Assembly: GCF_017810075.1 (NCBI RefSeq)
Contig: NZ_JADNYK010000011.1
Span: 49,167 to 113,166, forward strand
Reading direction: 5' to 3'
From: Pseudozobellia sp. WGM2
GTDB taxonomy: Bacteria; Bacteroidota; Bacteroidia; Flavobacteriales; Flavobacteriaceae
Length of the DNA: 64,000 nucleotides
In this document: piece after piece, positions 27,055-34,924 of the stretch
Numbering within the stretch: position 1 is the first letter of the stretch
How the letters are laid out: the number at the start of each line of letters is the position of its first letter
The notes under the pieces: model-generated
What the model saw: only the letters and a program-made list of their open reading frames with translations
What the model was told of the DNA's origin: nothing
The model's database searches: none
Translations under genes and position numbers: made by a program

Positions 27055-27093
27055 TTGTATATACAAATGTAAGAATATTTTATATTTTGACAA
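27055..27093 (-). promoter_or_regulatory. marR promoter with overlapping palindromic operator
   Basis: On the minus strand TTG (27093-27091), a 19-base spacer, and TACATTTG (27071-27064) match the Bacteroidota -33/-7 consensus. A perfect 12-base palindrome TTGTATATACAA (27055-27066) overlaps the -7 element and the region of the transcription start, 13 bases before the marR ATG. A MarR dimer bound there would block transcription, so negative autoregulation is likely. Confidence 0.75.
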
Positions 27094-27131
27094 TCTATTA
27101 GCTCATAAACTTTTGTTAACTAATTTTGACC

Positions 27132-27160
27132 TTTGATGTAAGTGAAAAGCCGTATTTTTG
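27132..27160 (+). promoter_or_regulatory. Promoter of the rhodanese gene
   Basis: TTTG (27132-27135), 17 bases, then TATTTTTG (27153-27160, fitting TAnnTTTG) lie 57 bases upstream of the rhodanese ATG and are divergent from the marR promoter. Confidence 0.55.
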
Positions 27161-27217
27161 GCGCAAATATTTTAAAAACTATCCCAATTTTTGGGAAACA
27201 CTAAATATTAGATTCGC

Positions 27218-27526
27218 ATGGATTTATCACAACAAGTGTGGGAAGAACAGTTAGAGAATGATAATAATGCCTTTATTCTTGATGTTAGAACACCAGAAGA
27301 AGTAGAAGATGGTTATATACCCAACGCTAAAAACATAGATATACATTTAGGTCAGGGCTTCTTGGACGAAATCGAAAAATTAGATAAGTCTAAGTCATAT
27401 TATGTCTATTGTCGCTCAGGAGCGCGAAGTGCCCAAGCATGTTCGATTATGAACAGTGTAGGTTTTGAAAAGGCATACAATCTTGAGGGTGGTTTTATGA
27501 ATTGGGAAGGTGAAGTGACGGAGTAG
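27218..27526 (+). CDS. Single-domain rhodanese-like protein
   Basis: A 102-residue rhodanese domain, with the persulfide-forming Cys in the active-site loop CRSGAR (after YYVY), the N-terminal FILDVRTPEEVEDGYIPNAKN and NLEGGFMNWEG at the end. Such proteins carry sulfane sulfur between enzymes; PspE-like periplasmic forms have signal peptides, but this one has none, so it is cytoplasmic. It is a one-gene unit with a promoter and a terminator of its own. Confidence 0.92.
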   Translation: MDLSQQVWEEQLENDNNAFILDVRTPEEVEDGYIPNAKNIDIHLGQGFLDEIEKLDKSKSYYVYCRSGARSAQACSIMNSVGFEKAYNLEGGFMNWEGEVTE

Positions 27527-27559
27527 TCGTTTTAATTCATCGATTAAATTTTATATTTT

Positions 27560-27599
27560 GGTTCAAGTACGACATCATGTGCTTGAACCTTTTGTTTTT
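27560..27599 (+). terminator. Rho-independent terminator of the rhodanese gene
   Basis: An 11-bp stem (27560-27570 with 27579-27589, starting GGTTCAAG and ending CTTGAACC) is followed by TTTTGTTTTT, 34 bases after the stop codon. Confidence 0.85.
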
Positions 27600-27617
27600 A
27601 AAACCAATTGTAATTAA

Positions 27618-28892
27618 ATGCGAGAAGACCTGCTCCACTTTATTTGGAAGTATAAGAAACTTGCAGTAGAAAATTTATTTACTGCAGAGGGGGAGCGGGT
27701 TGAACTATTGAATGTTGGCACTCACAACCATTTAGCAGGGCCTGATTTTTTCAATGCTAGAATAAAAATCGATGGTCAATTATGGGCAGGTAACGTTGAA
27801 ATTCATCTAAAGTCATCTGACTGGTTCGCCCACGGGCATGAGAAAGACCCAAATTATAATAATGTTATTCTTCATGTGGTATGGGAGCATGATATCGATA
27901 TTTTTTGTAGTAATAATGTAAGATTACCTTGTTTAGAACTTAATAAGTACATCCCAAAAAATATTCTGTCCGGGTATGAGAGCTTATTTGATAAGCGAAA
28001 TGTTTCATTTATAAATTGCGAGAAAACTATAGCCCAGACTAATGTCTTTTCACTCAAAAATTGGCTTGAGCGATTGTACTTTGAACGATTGGAGAAAAAA
28101 TCGGAATACGTGCATGATTTATTACAAGAATCTAATAATGACTGGGAGCAAGTGTTGTTCAAACTTTTGTTGCGAAATTTTGGTTCAAAAATCAATGGGC
28201 AAGCATTTATGACTTTGGGCAATGCACTGCCATTCAAAACTGTGAGAAAAATGAGTTCGAAAGCGTTTCGATTAGAAAGTGTTTTTCTTGGCATGTCACA
28301 TCTACTTACCTCCAATGATATTGTAGATGATTACTACATTCAATTGAAAAATGAGTACATACATCAGCGATTAAAATATAGCCTTGATAGCCAAGGTGTG
28401 CTAAAGCCCGATTTTTTTAAGTTAAGACCGGCTAATTTCCCTACCGTTCGTCTTTCCCAGCTCGCGAATTTATATGCTATGCACGATTCTCTCTTTGAAA
28501 AAATTATTGCAGCTTCTACTATTGATAAACTATATGATATTTTTGAAGTTAATGCCAGTACCTATTGGAGTAATCACTTTACTTTTGGTAAAGTTTCAAA
28601 AAATAGTATGAAAAGGTTGACGAAAAAATTCGTTGATCTCTTAATAATAAACACAATACTTCCACTTAAATTTTGCCACGCTAGAGCCATCGGAAAAGAT
28701 GTTAATGATTCAATAATTGAAATCATCAAAAAGCTATCACCTGAGCTTAATTCGATAATATCAAACTTCAAGAGGCAAGGTGTATCTGTCAGTAATAGTA
28801 TGGATAGTCAGTCTTTACTACAATTATATAATCTCTACTGCTCTAAAAATAGGTGCTTGCAATGTAGAATTGGGGCTAGCTTATTAGAATGA
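27618..28892 (+). CDS. DUF2851 family protein
   Basis: A 424-residue protein opening MREDLLHFIWKYKKL, with GPDFFNARIKIDG, WAGNVEIHLKSSDWFAHGHE and VILHVVWEHD, the signature of DUF2851 in Bacteroidota. The G-x-DF...V-E-I-H-x-x-S-x-D pattern suggests a PD-(D/E)XK-like nuclease fold, which is inference only. Four Cys in the last 20 residues (CSKNRCLQCRIG) may bind metal. The protein has no signal peptide or membrane segment. The gene starts 18 bases past the terminator of the preceding unit. Confidence 0.85.
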   Translation: MREDLLHFIWKYKKLAVENLFTAEGERVELLNVGTHNHLAGPDFFNARIKIDGQLWAGNVEIHLKSSDWFAHGHEKDPNYNNVILHVVWEHDIDIFCSNNVRLPCLELNKYIPKNILSGYESLFDKRNVSFINCEKTIAQTNVFSLKNWLERLYFERLEKKSEYVHDLLQESNNDWEQVLFKLLLRNFGSKINGQAFMTLGNALPFKTVRKMSSKAFRLESVFLGMSHLLTSNDIVDDYYIQLKNEYIHQRLKYSLDSQGVLKPDFFKLRPANFPTVRLSQLANLYAMHDSLFEKIIAASTIDKLYDIFEVNASTYWSNHFTFGKVSKNSMKRLTKKFVDLLIINTILPLKFCHARAIGKDVNDSIIEIIKKLSPELNSIISNFKRQGVSVSNSMDSQSLLQLYNLYCSKNRCLQCRIGASLLE

Positions 28893-28935
28893 AATGTTTA
28901 AATTTGATTCTATAGTTGTCCTAACTGCTGAATAA

Positions 28936-29163
28936 ATGGACTTTTTTTATCAATTACTTTATTATTTTCAGAAACGGGGTTTCGAGGTGTGTCGCCGAAT
29001 TGCCGAGCGACTAGGTATTCGAGCACGTGTCGTTAGAACATCATTCATTTACTTGACTTTTGTTACCCTTGGCTTCGGGTTTGCTTTATACCTCTTCTTG
29101 GCATTCTGGTTAAGAATCAAAGATTTGGTCTACACAAAACGAACCTCTGTTTTTGACCTTTAA
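28936..29163 (+). CDS. PspC-domain small membrane protein
   Basis: 75 residues: a short cytoplasmic helix (CRRIAERLGIRARVVRTSFI, the PspC signature) and one hydrophobic segment, about residues 37-60. PspC domains act in phage-shock envelope stress signalling; single-domain copies of this size are common in Bacteroidota and their role is unclear. Its stop is 2 bases before the start of the potassium channel, so the two are probably translated together. Confidence 0.85.
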   Translation: MDFFYQLLYYFQKRGFEVCRRIAERLGIRARVVRTSFIYLTFVTLGFGFALYLFLAFWLRIKDLVYTKRTSVFDL

Positions 29164-29165
29164 AT

Positions 29166-30173
29166 ATGCTAAAGCTGTTTCGTTCAAAAATATACTTGGC
29201 CATAATACTTATGGTCATGGTACTTCTTTTTGGTGCTTTGGGGTATAGGTTCATTGCCGATTATTCATGGGTAGAAGCTTTCTATATGACCATTATCACG
29301 GTCACGACCGTTGGTTTTGGTGAGATAAGGCCCTTAAGTACCGAGGGTAAGATTTTTACAGTGTTTCTTATTATTCTCAGCGTTTTTATCTTTGCTTATG
29401 CCCTTACCGTAATTACCGAGTACATTCTTAGTAGAAATTCCCTTCAACTTTTAAAAAAGAAGAAAGTGAGAAATCAAATTGAAAATCTGAAGGATCATGT
29501 GGTTGTCTGCGGCTTTGGTCGTAACGGCATGCAGGCCGCCGAACGTTTAGAAGCTTATAAAAAACCCTTCGTGGTAATCGAAAGAGATAAAGAGATTATC
29601 GAAAAATATGAAGATGAGGTACTCTTTGTAGAGGGTGATGCAAATGAAGATGAAGTGCTTTTGCTTGCTGGCGTAGAGCGTGCTCAGTACTTAATAGCCG
29701 CTTTACCCGATGACGCTGTAAATCTTTTTGTGGTACTTTCTGCAAGGCAGCTAAATTCGAAACTTTTTATCATAAGTAGGGCTTCATTGATTACTTCTCA
29801 GAAAAAGCTGCAATTGGCAGGAGCCAACAAAGTAATTATGCCCGATAAAATTGGTGGAGACCATATGGCCTCGTTGGTGGTAATGCCCGATTTGATCACC
29901 TTTATGGATAAATTGGGTACTGAAGGCAAGAACACGACAAACCTCGAAGAAGTGGCTATCGAAAATTTCAGTAACCAGATGGATTACAATTCATTAAGGG
30001 ATTTGGATTTAAGACGAAAAACGGGTTGTACGATTATCGGCTATATTGAACCAAATGGTAATTATATCATCAATCCAGAGGCAGATTTGAAGTTAGAGCC
30101 CAAAAGTAAAGTTATCGTTTTAGGGCGCCCTGAGCAAATACGAAAATTAAATGAAATGTTCCATATTAGCTAG
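29166..30173 (+). CDS. Potassium channel with RCK (TrkA-N/TrkA-C) domain
   Basis: The 335-residue protein has two transmembrane segments flanking a pore loop with TTVGFG (residues 47-52), the K+ selectivity filter of two-TM channels. A cytoplasmic RCK part follows: VVVCGFGRNGMQAAERLE (Rossmann dinucleotide motif, with GxGxxG) and a TrkA-C domain at the C terminus ending LGRPEQIRKL. This resembles MthK/Kch-type channels that open on ligand binding. It could set potassium and membrane potential, but the activating ligand is unknown. Confidence 0.92.
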   Translation: MLKLFRSKIYLAIILMVMVLLFGALGYRFIADYSWVEAFYMTIITVTTVGFGEIRPLSTEGKIFTVFLIILSVFIFAYALTVITEYILSRNSLQLLKKKKVRNQIENLKDHVVVCGFGRNGMQAAERLEAYKKPFVVIERDKEIIEKYEDEVLFVEGDANEDEVLLLAGVERAQYLIAALPDDAVNLFVVLSARQLNSKLFIISRASLITSQKKLQLAGANKVIMPDKIGGDHMASLVVMPDLITFMDKLGTEGKNTTNLEEVAIENFSNQMDYNSLRDLDLRRKTGCTIIGYIEPNGNYIINPEADLKLEPKSKVIVLGRPEQIRKLNEMFHIS

Positions 30174-30286
30174 TGGACTCTTGCGTTAATTCAACGTTAT
30201 TATTTGATTGTGTAGCTAATTTTTAGGATATTGCCGCACTTGGAAAAGAAAGTTTATATAAAGTACCAAACACCAGACATTACATT

Positions 30287-32356
30287 ATGAAGAAATTAAC
30301 TCTATTATTTTTAATGCTGCTAGGTTTAGTGGCGAATTCCCAAGAGCTTACCGTTAAGGCGGCGGTCATGAATCCCTCGAAGAAAATCAATGATGGGGTT
30401 GTCGATCTTCAGGTACTCGGAGGAACTCCACCCTACAGTTATAAATGGAGTAATCAAGAAACGCCCCTCAATTCGAAAAAAACTATGGGATTGGTGGAAG
30501 GTGTACCCTACTCAGTTGTGGTATCCGATTCAAAAGGAAATTCGGTAACCAAAGTATATAAGGTAGAGACCAATGCTATCACAGAAGTATTCAACGGAAC
30601 AATGACCCCAGCTGTAAAGGCCTTGGGGTCAGTTTTATTTTGGGACCCTTTTGCGGCGATCGGCATATACGATCCAGTCGCTTACGCCGATAAGAAATTG
30701 GTGAGTACACCCGGTTGGTCGGCAGAAGTAGAAGACAGGTTCGTGCTAAAAAAATGGTTGAAAGCGGAAGGTGCAAAAGTTACAAAAGGCGACCAGATCG
30801 CTATCATTTCTAGTGATAAACATGGTGAGAGAAATGTAATTGCAGAAGCAACAGGGTCCTTGAACTACTTGGTCGAGGAAGGCAAGGTAATTTATAACTC
30901 TGAAAATGCCGAGCACGTAATCGAGCAAGGGGCCCATTTTTTGGCTGAAATTATTTACGACGAACCAATTGTTATGACACACCCTAATGGTGATCCCTTG
31001 ACAAAAGATATTCCCTTTATCGTAATATGGTTGGTTTTAGGGGCGTTGTTCTTTACGATTAGAATGGGCTTTATCAATGTTCGTGGGTTCAAGCATTCCA
31101 TTGATTTGGCGAAGGGTAAATATGACGATCCAGATGCGCCAGGTCAAGTAACTCACTTTCAAGCTTTGGCAACGGCCGTTTCGGGTACTGTAGGTCTTGG
31201 TAATATTGCCGGGGTTGCAGTGGCGGTCTCCTTAGGAGGTGCCGGAGCTACTTTTTGGATGATTGTTTGCGGACTGTTAGGTATGTCGTCAAAGTTCGTA
31301 GAATGTACCTTAGGGGTTAAATACCGAGATATTCTTCCTGATGGCAGGGTTTTCGGTGGACCTATGAATTACTTAAGATACGGTCTAGAGAAAAGAAACA
31401 TGAAAGGTTTCGGTAAAGTATTGGCCGGTCTATTTGCGGTTTTGGCCATTGGCGCCTCTTTTGGGGGCGGAAATATGTTTCAGGCCAATCAATCATTTGA
31501 GCAATTATCGGGTCAGTTTCCTGTTTTGGTGGGTAACGGGTTTTGGTTCGGTATTTTGACTGCCATTCTTGTTGGTGTAGTTATTATCGGTGGTATAAAC
31601 AGTATTGCCAAGGTTACCGGTAGGGTCGTTCCTATTATGGCATCAGTATATATTATCGCTGCTCTGGCCGTCATCATAATGAACATTCAGAATATTGGTC
31701 CTGCCTTTTCAGCTATTGTTGATGGTGCCTTTAGTCCGTCTGCTTTAAAAGGGGGGATTATTGGGGTTCTAGTGGTTGGTTTTCAACGGGCAGCATTTTC
31801 AAATGAAGCTGGGGTAGGTTCTGCTGCCATTGCTCACAGTACCGCCAAGACGAACAATCCGCCTTCTGAGGGGTTTGTGGCATTGCTCGAGCCGTTTATA
31901 GACACCGTGGTAGTTTGTACGCTGACCGCCTTGGTCTTGATTTTTACGGGTATGCACGAAGTTGAAGGTTTGGCCGGAGCGCAATTGACATCAGATGCTT
32001 TCGGTAGTCAGATATCATGGTTCCCATATGTATTGGCACTGGCAGTCTTTCTTTTTGCCTTTTCGACTATGATTTCTTGGTCATACTACGGAATGCGCGC
32101 TTGGACCTATCTTTTTGGAAAGAGTAAGAAATCTGAAATGGTTTACAAGATATTGTTTTTGATATTTGTAGTGGTTGGCGCCTCGGTAAGCTTAGGTGCG
32201 GTACTCGATTTTTCAGATATGATGATCTTGGCTATGTCCTTCCCTAATATAATTGGGCTTTATATTATGTCCGGTGAGGTAAAAACAGATTTACGTGAGT
32301 ATTGGACAAAATTAAAATCGAATCAACTTTTTAAAAAGCAACAGGTAGCGAAGTAG
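30287..32356 (+). CDS. Sodium/alanine-type symporter (AGCS) with N-terminal SprB-like and lipoyl-like domains
   Basis: The 689-residue protein has a signal peptide (about residues 1-18), an SprB/PKD-like repeat at 42-92 (GGTPPYSYKW and YSVVVSDSKGN), a biotinyl/lipoyl-like domain at about 150-225 with SSDKHGERNVIAEATG, and then a complete AGCS transporter from about residue 240. The transporter part starts GFINVRGFKHSIDL and contains TAVSGTVGLGNIAGVAVAV and GGPMNYL. AGCS proteins take up alanine or glycine with Na+ and normally have about 450 residues and no such front part. The extra domains should face the periplasm. Lys178 sits where lipoyl domains carry the modified lysine (DK); whether it is modified is unknown. 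Confidence 0.85.
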   Translation: MKKLTLLFLMLLGLVANSQELTVKAAVMNPSKKINDGVVDLQVLGGTPPYSYKWSNQETPLNSKKTMGLVEGVPYSVVVSDSKGNSVTKVYKVETNAITEVFNGTMTPAVKALGSVLFWDPFAAIGIYDPVAYADKKLVSTPGWSAEVEDRFVLKKWLKAEGAKVTKGDQIAIISSDKHGERNVIAEATGSLNYLVEEGKVIYNSENAEHVIEQGAHFLAEIIYDEPIVMTHPNGDPLTKDIPFIVIWLVLGALFFTIRMGFINVRGFKHSIDLAKGKYDDPDAPGQVTHFQALATAVSGTVGLGNIAGVAVAVSLGGAGATFWMIVCGLLGMSSKFVECTLGVKYRDILPDGRVFGGPMNYLRYGLEKRNMKGFGKVLAGLFAVLAIGASFGGGNMFQANQSFEQLSGQFPVLVGNGFWFGILTAILVGVVIIGGINSIAKVTGRVVPIMASVYIIAALAVIIMNIQNIGPAFSAIVDGAFSPSALKGGIIGVLVVGFQRAAFSNEAGVGSAAIAHSTAKTNNPPSEGFVALLEPFIDTVVVCTLTALVLIFTGMHEVEGLAGAQLTSDAFGSQISWFPYVLALAVFLFAFSTMISWSYYGMRAWTYLFGKSKKSEMVYKILFLIFVVVGASVSLGAVLDFSDMMILAMSFPNIIGLYIMSGEVKTDLREYWTKLKSNQLFKKQQVAK

Positions 32357-32376
32357 GTTTTTATCAAAGTCATAGG

Positions 32377-33255
32377 ATGAAGAATATAAAATCCCACTTC
32401 AAGTTCAACAAGCAAGAACGAAGTGGGATTTTCTTTTTACTATTAATTATTGTGATTTTACAATTAGCTTTTGTTTTGGTTCGTGTTTTTCCGTTTCGAG
32501 AAGAGAGTGAATCCTTTAAAATAAATGAACAGTTACAAGAAAGTATTGATAGCCTCAAACGAGAGGCTGTCAATATCGAAAAATCTCAAATATTTCCTTT
32601 CAATCCTAACTATATAACTGATTATAAGGGCTATACTTTAGGCATGTCAACTGACGAAATTGACCGTCTACACGCCTATAGAGGTACGGGGAAATTCATT
32701 AATAGTGTCGATGAATTTCAGGAGATAACAGAAGTTTCCGATTCGCTGTTAAATGCTATTTCGCCGTACTTCAAATTTCCTGAATGGGTAACTTCTCCAA
32801 GAAAGAAATATATAAAACAACCGTCGACAAGGCCATCCGCAGAAATAGTTTCAAAATTAGTAAAGGATATAAATACGGCTACTATAGAAGATTTCAAACA
32901 AATTAATGGTATAGGTGACAAACTATCTGGCCGAATCGTTAAGTTCAGAGATAGGTTAGGTGGTTTTCTAATAGATGAGCAATTGTACGATGTATATGCT
33001 TTGGAACCTGAGGTGGCCAAAATGGCTCTGACCCGGTTTAGAGTATTAAACCCACCTAAGATTGTAAAAATTAATGTCAATAGTGCGACAGCAAATGAGA
33101 TTGCTCAATTGGTATATATAAGATGGCAAGTAGCCGAACGAATTGTTGCCTATAGGGAAAACAAAGGTAGAATCAGTTCATTGGATGAGTTGCAAAATAT
33201 TGAAGATTTTCCATCAGATAAGAAAGATAGAATAGCCTTATATTTGTCCCTATAA
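32377..33255 (+). CDS. ComEA-like helix-hairpin-helix membrane protein
   Basis: A 292-residue protein with one N-terminal transmembrane helix (about residues 17-36), a proline-rich linker (PSTRPS) and helix-hairpin-helix motifs: DINTATIEDFKQINGIGDKLSGRIV (about residues 165-195) and KINVNSATANEIAQLVYI (about 229-250). ComEA-type proteins bind DNA outside the inner membrane during transformation, but many Bacteroidota have long ComEA-like proteins without a known competence role. The hairpin at its 5' end and the 21-base spacing from the symporter gene suggest it is at least partly read through. Confidence 0.85.
   Translation: MKNIKSHFKFNKQERSGIFFLLLIIVILQLAFVLVRVFPFREESESFKINEQLQESIDSLKREAVNIEKSQIFPFNPNYITDYKGYTLGMSTDEIDRLHAYRGTGKFINSVDEFQEITEVSDSLLNAISPYFKFPEWVTSPRKKYIKQPSTRPSAEIVSKLVKDINTATIEDFKQINGIGDKLSGRIVKFRDRLGGFLIDEQLYDVYALEPEVAKMALTRFRVLNPPKIVKINVNSATANEIAQLVYIRWQVAERIVAYRENKGRISSLDELQNIEDFPSDKKDRIALYLSL
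32388..32438 (+). terminator. Terminator-like hairpin inside the start of the ComEA-like gene
   Basis: A 13-bp perfect stem, AAAATCCCACTTC (32388-32400) with GAAGTGGGATTTT (32420-32432), has a 19-base loop and is followed by CTTTTT. It lies 32 bases past the symporter stop but within codons 4-21 of the next gene. It may end symporter transcripts, or attenuate the downstream gene. Confidence 0.65.
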
Positions 33256-33266
33256 AAAAACGAGCT

Positions 33267-34439
33267 ATGCATGGTATGTACTTCACTGAAGAACACCAAC
33301 TATTTAGAGAAAGCCTTAAAGATTTTTTGCAAAAAGAAGTAGTTCCACATATTGAAAAGTGGGAGCAAACCGGTGAAATAGAGCGGTTTATTTGGGGTAA
33401 ATTTGGCGAAATGGGTTACTTCGGCCTGGCTACACCTGAAGAATATGGCGGTCTCGGTCTTGATCTTTTTTACACCGTTATCTTCATCGAAGAACTTCAG
33501 AAAATTAATTCCGGCGGTTTTGCCGCTGCGATGTGGGCTCATGCCTATTTGGCCATGACGCATTTGAACAAAAATGCCGACCACGCGCAAAAGACAAAAT
33601 ATTTGACGCCGAGTGTGGGCGGAGAAAAGATCGGCTGTCTAGGCATATCTGAGCCTTTTGGAGGTAGTGATGTTGCTGGAATGCGTACCACTGCAAAAAG
33701 GGATGGTGATTTTTATATAATCAACGGATCAAAAACGTTCATCACTAACGGCGTATACGGTGATTTTATCGTATTGGCGGCAAAAACCGATTCAGATGCA
33801 GGTAATAAAGGGATAAGTATATTTATTGTTGATTTGCAGAGTGAAGGGGTCTCATCGAATAAGCTCAACAAATTAGGTTGGCGAGCTTCCGACACTGCTG
33901 AACTGGCTTTTGATAATGTGAAAGTTTCCGCTGCCAATAGAATAGGTGAAGAGGGTAGTGGTTTTGGCTTTATTATGGAAGCTTTTGCCCTTGAACGCTT
34001 AATAATGGGCATAAATGCACATGCCAGGGCTGAATATGCATTAGAGTATGCCCTGCAATATATGTCGGAAAGGGAGGCCTTCGGAAAATCGATCAATCAA
34101 TTTCAGGCCCTACGACATAAGTTTGTAGAGCTACAGGCCGACATGGAAATGTGTAAGTACTATAATTATGGTGTTTGCTATAAAATGGATAAGGGCGAAT
34201 ATGTCGTGAAAGAAGCGACCATGTCTAAATTGAAATCGACCAAAATGGCCGACGAGGTTATTTATAGTTGTCTTCAATTTTTAGGAGGTTATGGATATAT
34301 AGAAGATTACCCCATGGCACGTCTATTGCGAGACAGTAGGTTGGGGCCAATCGGTGGCGGAACCTCTGAAATATTAAAAGAAATTCTTGCGAAGATAATA
34401 ATAGACAAAAAGGAGTATAGGGCTCCTAAAAGTACCTGA
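33267..34439 (+). CDS. Acyl-CoA dehydrogenase family protein
   Basis: 390 residues with all three acyl-CoA dehydrogenase regions: an N-terminal helical domain, the FAD/acyl-binding CLGISEPFGGSDVAGMRTTA (residues 122-141) and FIINGSKTFITNG-like beta domain, and a C-terminal domain ending GGYGYIEDYPMARLLRDSRLGPIGGGTSEI. It introduces a trans-2 double bond in acyl-CoA and passes electrons to ETF; chain length cannot be told. It may be transcribed with the preceding ComEA-like gene (11-base gap). The alternative start at 33276 differs by three residues. Confidence 0.9.
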   Translation: MHGMYFTEEHQLFRESLKDFLQKEVVPHIEKWEQTGEIERFIWGKFGEMGYFGLATPEEYGGLGLDLFYTVIFIEELQKINSGGFAAAMWAHAYLAMTHLNKNADHAQKTKYLTPSVGGEKIGCLGISEPFGGSDVAGMRTTAKRDGDFYIINGSKTFITNGVYGDFIVLAAKTDSDAGNKGISIFIVDLQSEGVSSNKLNKLGWRASDTAELAFDNVKVSAANRIGEEGSGFGFIMEAFALERLIMGINAHARAEYALEYALQYMSEREAFGKSINQFQALRHKFVELQADMEMCKYYNYGVCYKMDKGEYVVKEATMSKLKSTKMADEVIYSCLQFLGGYGYIEDYPMARLLRDSRLGPIGGGTSEILKEILAKIIIDKKEYRAPKST

Positions 34440-34528
34440 TCTTTTCATTTGTAGAATTGATTTTTACTATACCTTCAATTTTTCAACATTAAAGCTAGAT
34501 TACTAGTGTGGGTTTGTAAAATTGTTTA

Positions 34529-34536
34529 TATATTTG
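34529..34536 (+). promoter_or_regulatory. -7 element of the rpsU promoter
   Basis: TATATTTG fits the consensus TAnnTTTG, 36 bases before the rpsU ATG, with TTTG at 34513-34516 as a poorly spaced upstream partner. Confidence 0.55.
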
Positions 34537-34554
34537 CAGTCTTAAATTTTAAAG

Positions 34555-34562
34555 AAAGGAGG
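34555..34562 (+). promoter_or_regulatory. Exceptional Shine-Dalgarno site of rpsU
   Basis: AAAGGAGG is an almost perfect complement of the 16S rRNA 3' end, spaced 9 bases from the ATG at 34572. Genes of Bacteroidota nearly always lack such a site, and no comparable one was found before any other gene in this window. In this phylum rpsU is the known exception, consistent with bS21-dependent autoregulation through occlusion of the anti-Shine-Dalgarno site. Confidence 0.85.
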
Positions 34563-34571
34563 TTGTAGCCA

Positions 34572-34766
34572 ATGTTAATTATACCAGTAAAAGAAGGAGA
34601 AAACATCGATAGGGCTTTAAAGCGTTTCAAGCGTAAGTTTGATAAGACGGGTACTATGCGAAGATTGAGAAAGCGTCAGCAATTCACAAAACCCTCCGTT
34701 GAGCGAAGAGCTCAGATTCAAAAAGCAGAATATATTCAAGGTCTAAGAGATAAAGAAGAAATCTAA
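34572..34766 (+). CDS. rpsU: 30S ribosomal protein bS21
   Basis: A 64-residue basic protein starting MLIIPVKEGENIDRALKRFKRK, with the bS21 pattern (KFDKTGTMRRLRKRQQF). bS21 sits at the 30S platform by the 3' end of 16S rRNA; structural work on the Flavobacterium ribosome showed it there with the anti-Shine-Dalgarno sequestered. The strong Shine-Dalgarno site in front makes the gene the likely reporter of bS21-free ribosomes. It has a terminator of its own. Confidence 0.95.
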   Translation: MLIIPVKEGENIDRALKRFKRKFDKTGTMRRLRKRQQFTKPSVERRAQIQKAEYIQGLRDKEEI

Positions 34767-34794
34767 ACTCTTTTACCTACGTATTAAATATTAC

Positions 34795-34830
34795 AATCCT
34801 ATCATAATAGCATTATGATAGGATTTTTTT
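34795..34830 (+). terminator. Rho-independent terminator of rpsU
   Basis: A perfect 14-bp stem, AATCCTATCATAAT (34795-34808) with ATTATGATAGGATT (34812-34825), has a 3-base loop and a run of T. It separates rpsU from the recombinase. Confidence 0.92.
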
Positions 34831-34924
34831 ATGCCAAGTTTCAAAATTTGGGGTTCTTTGTCAGAACCTTTTCAATTAAGGTTTGGTGCTTTATCATGAT
34901 GGCTGTTTTTACTAACTTCGTGAT

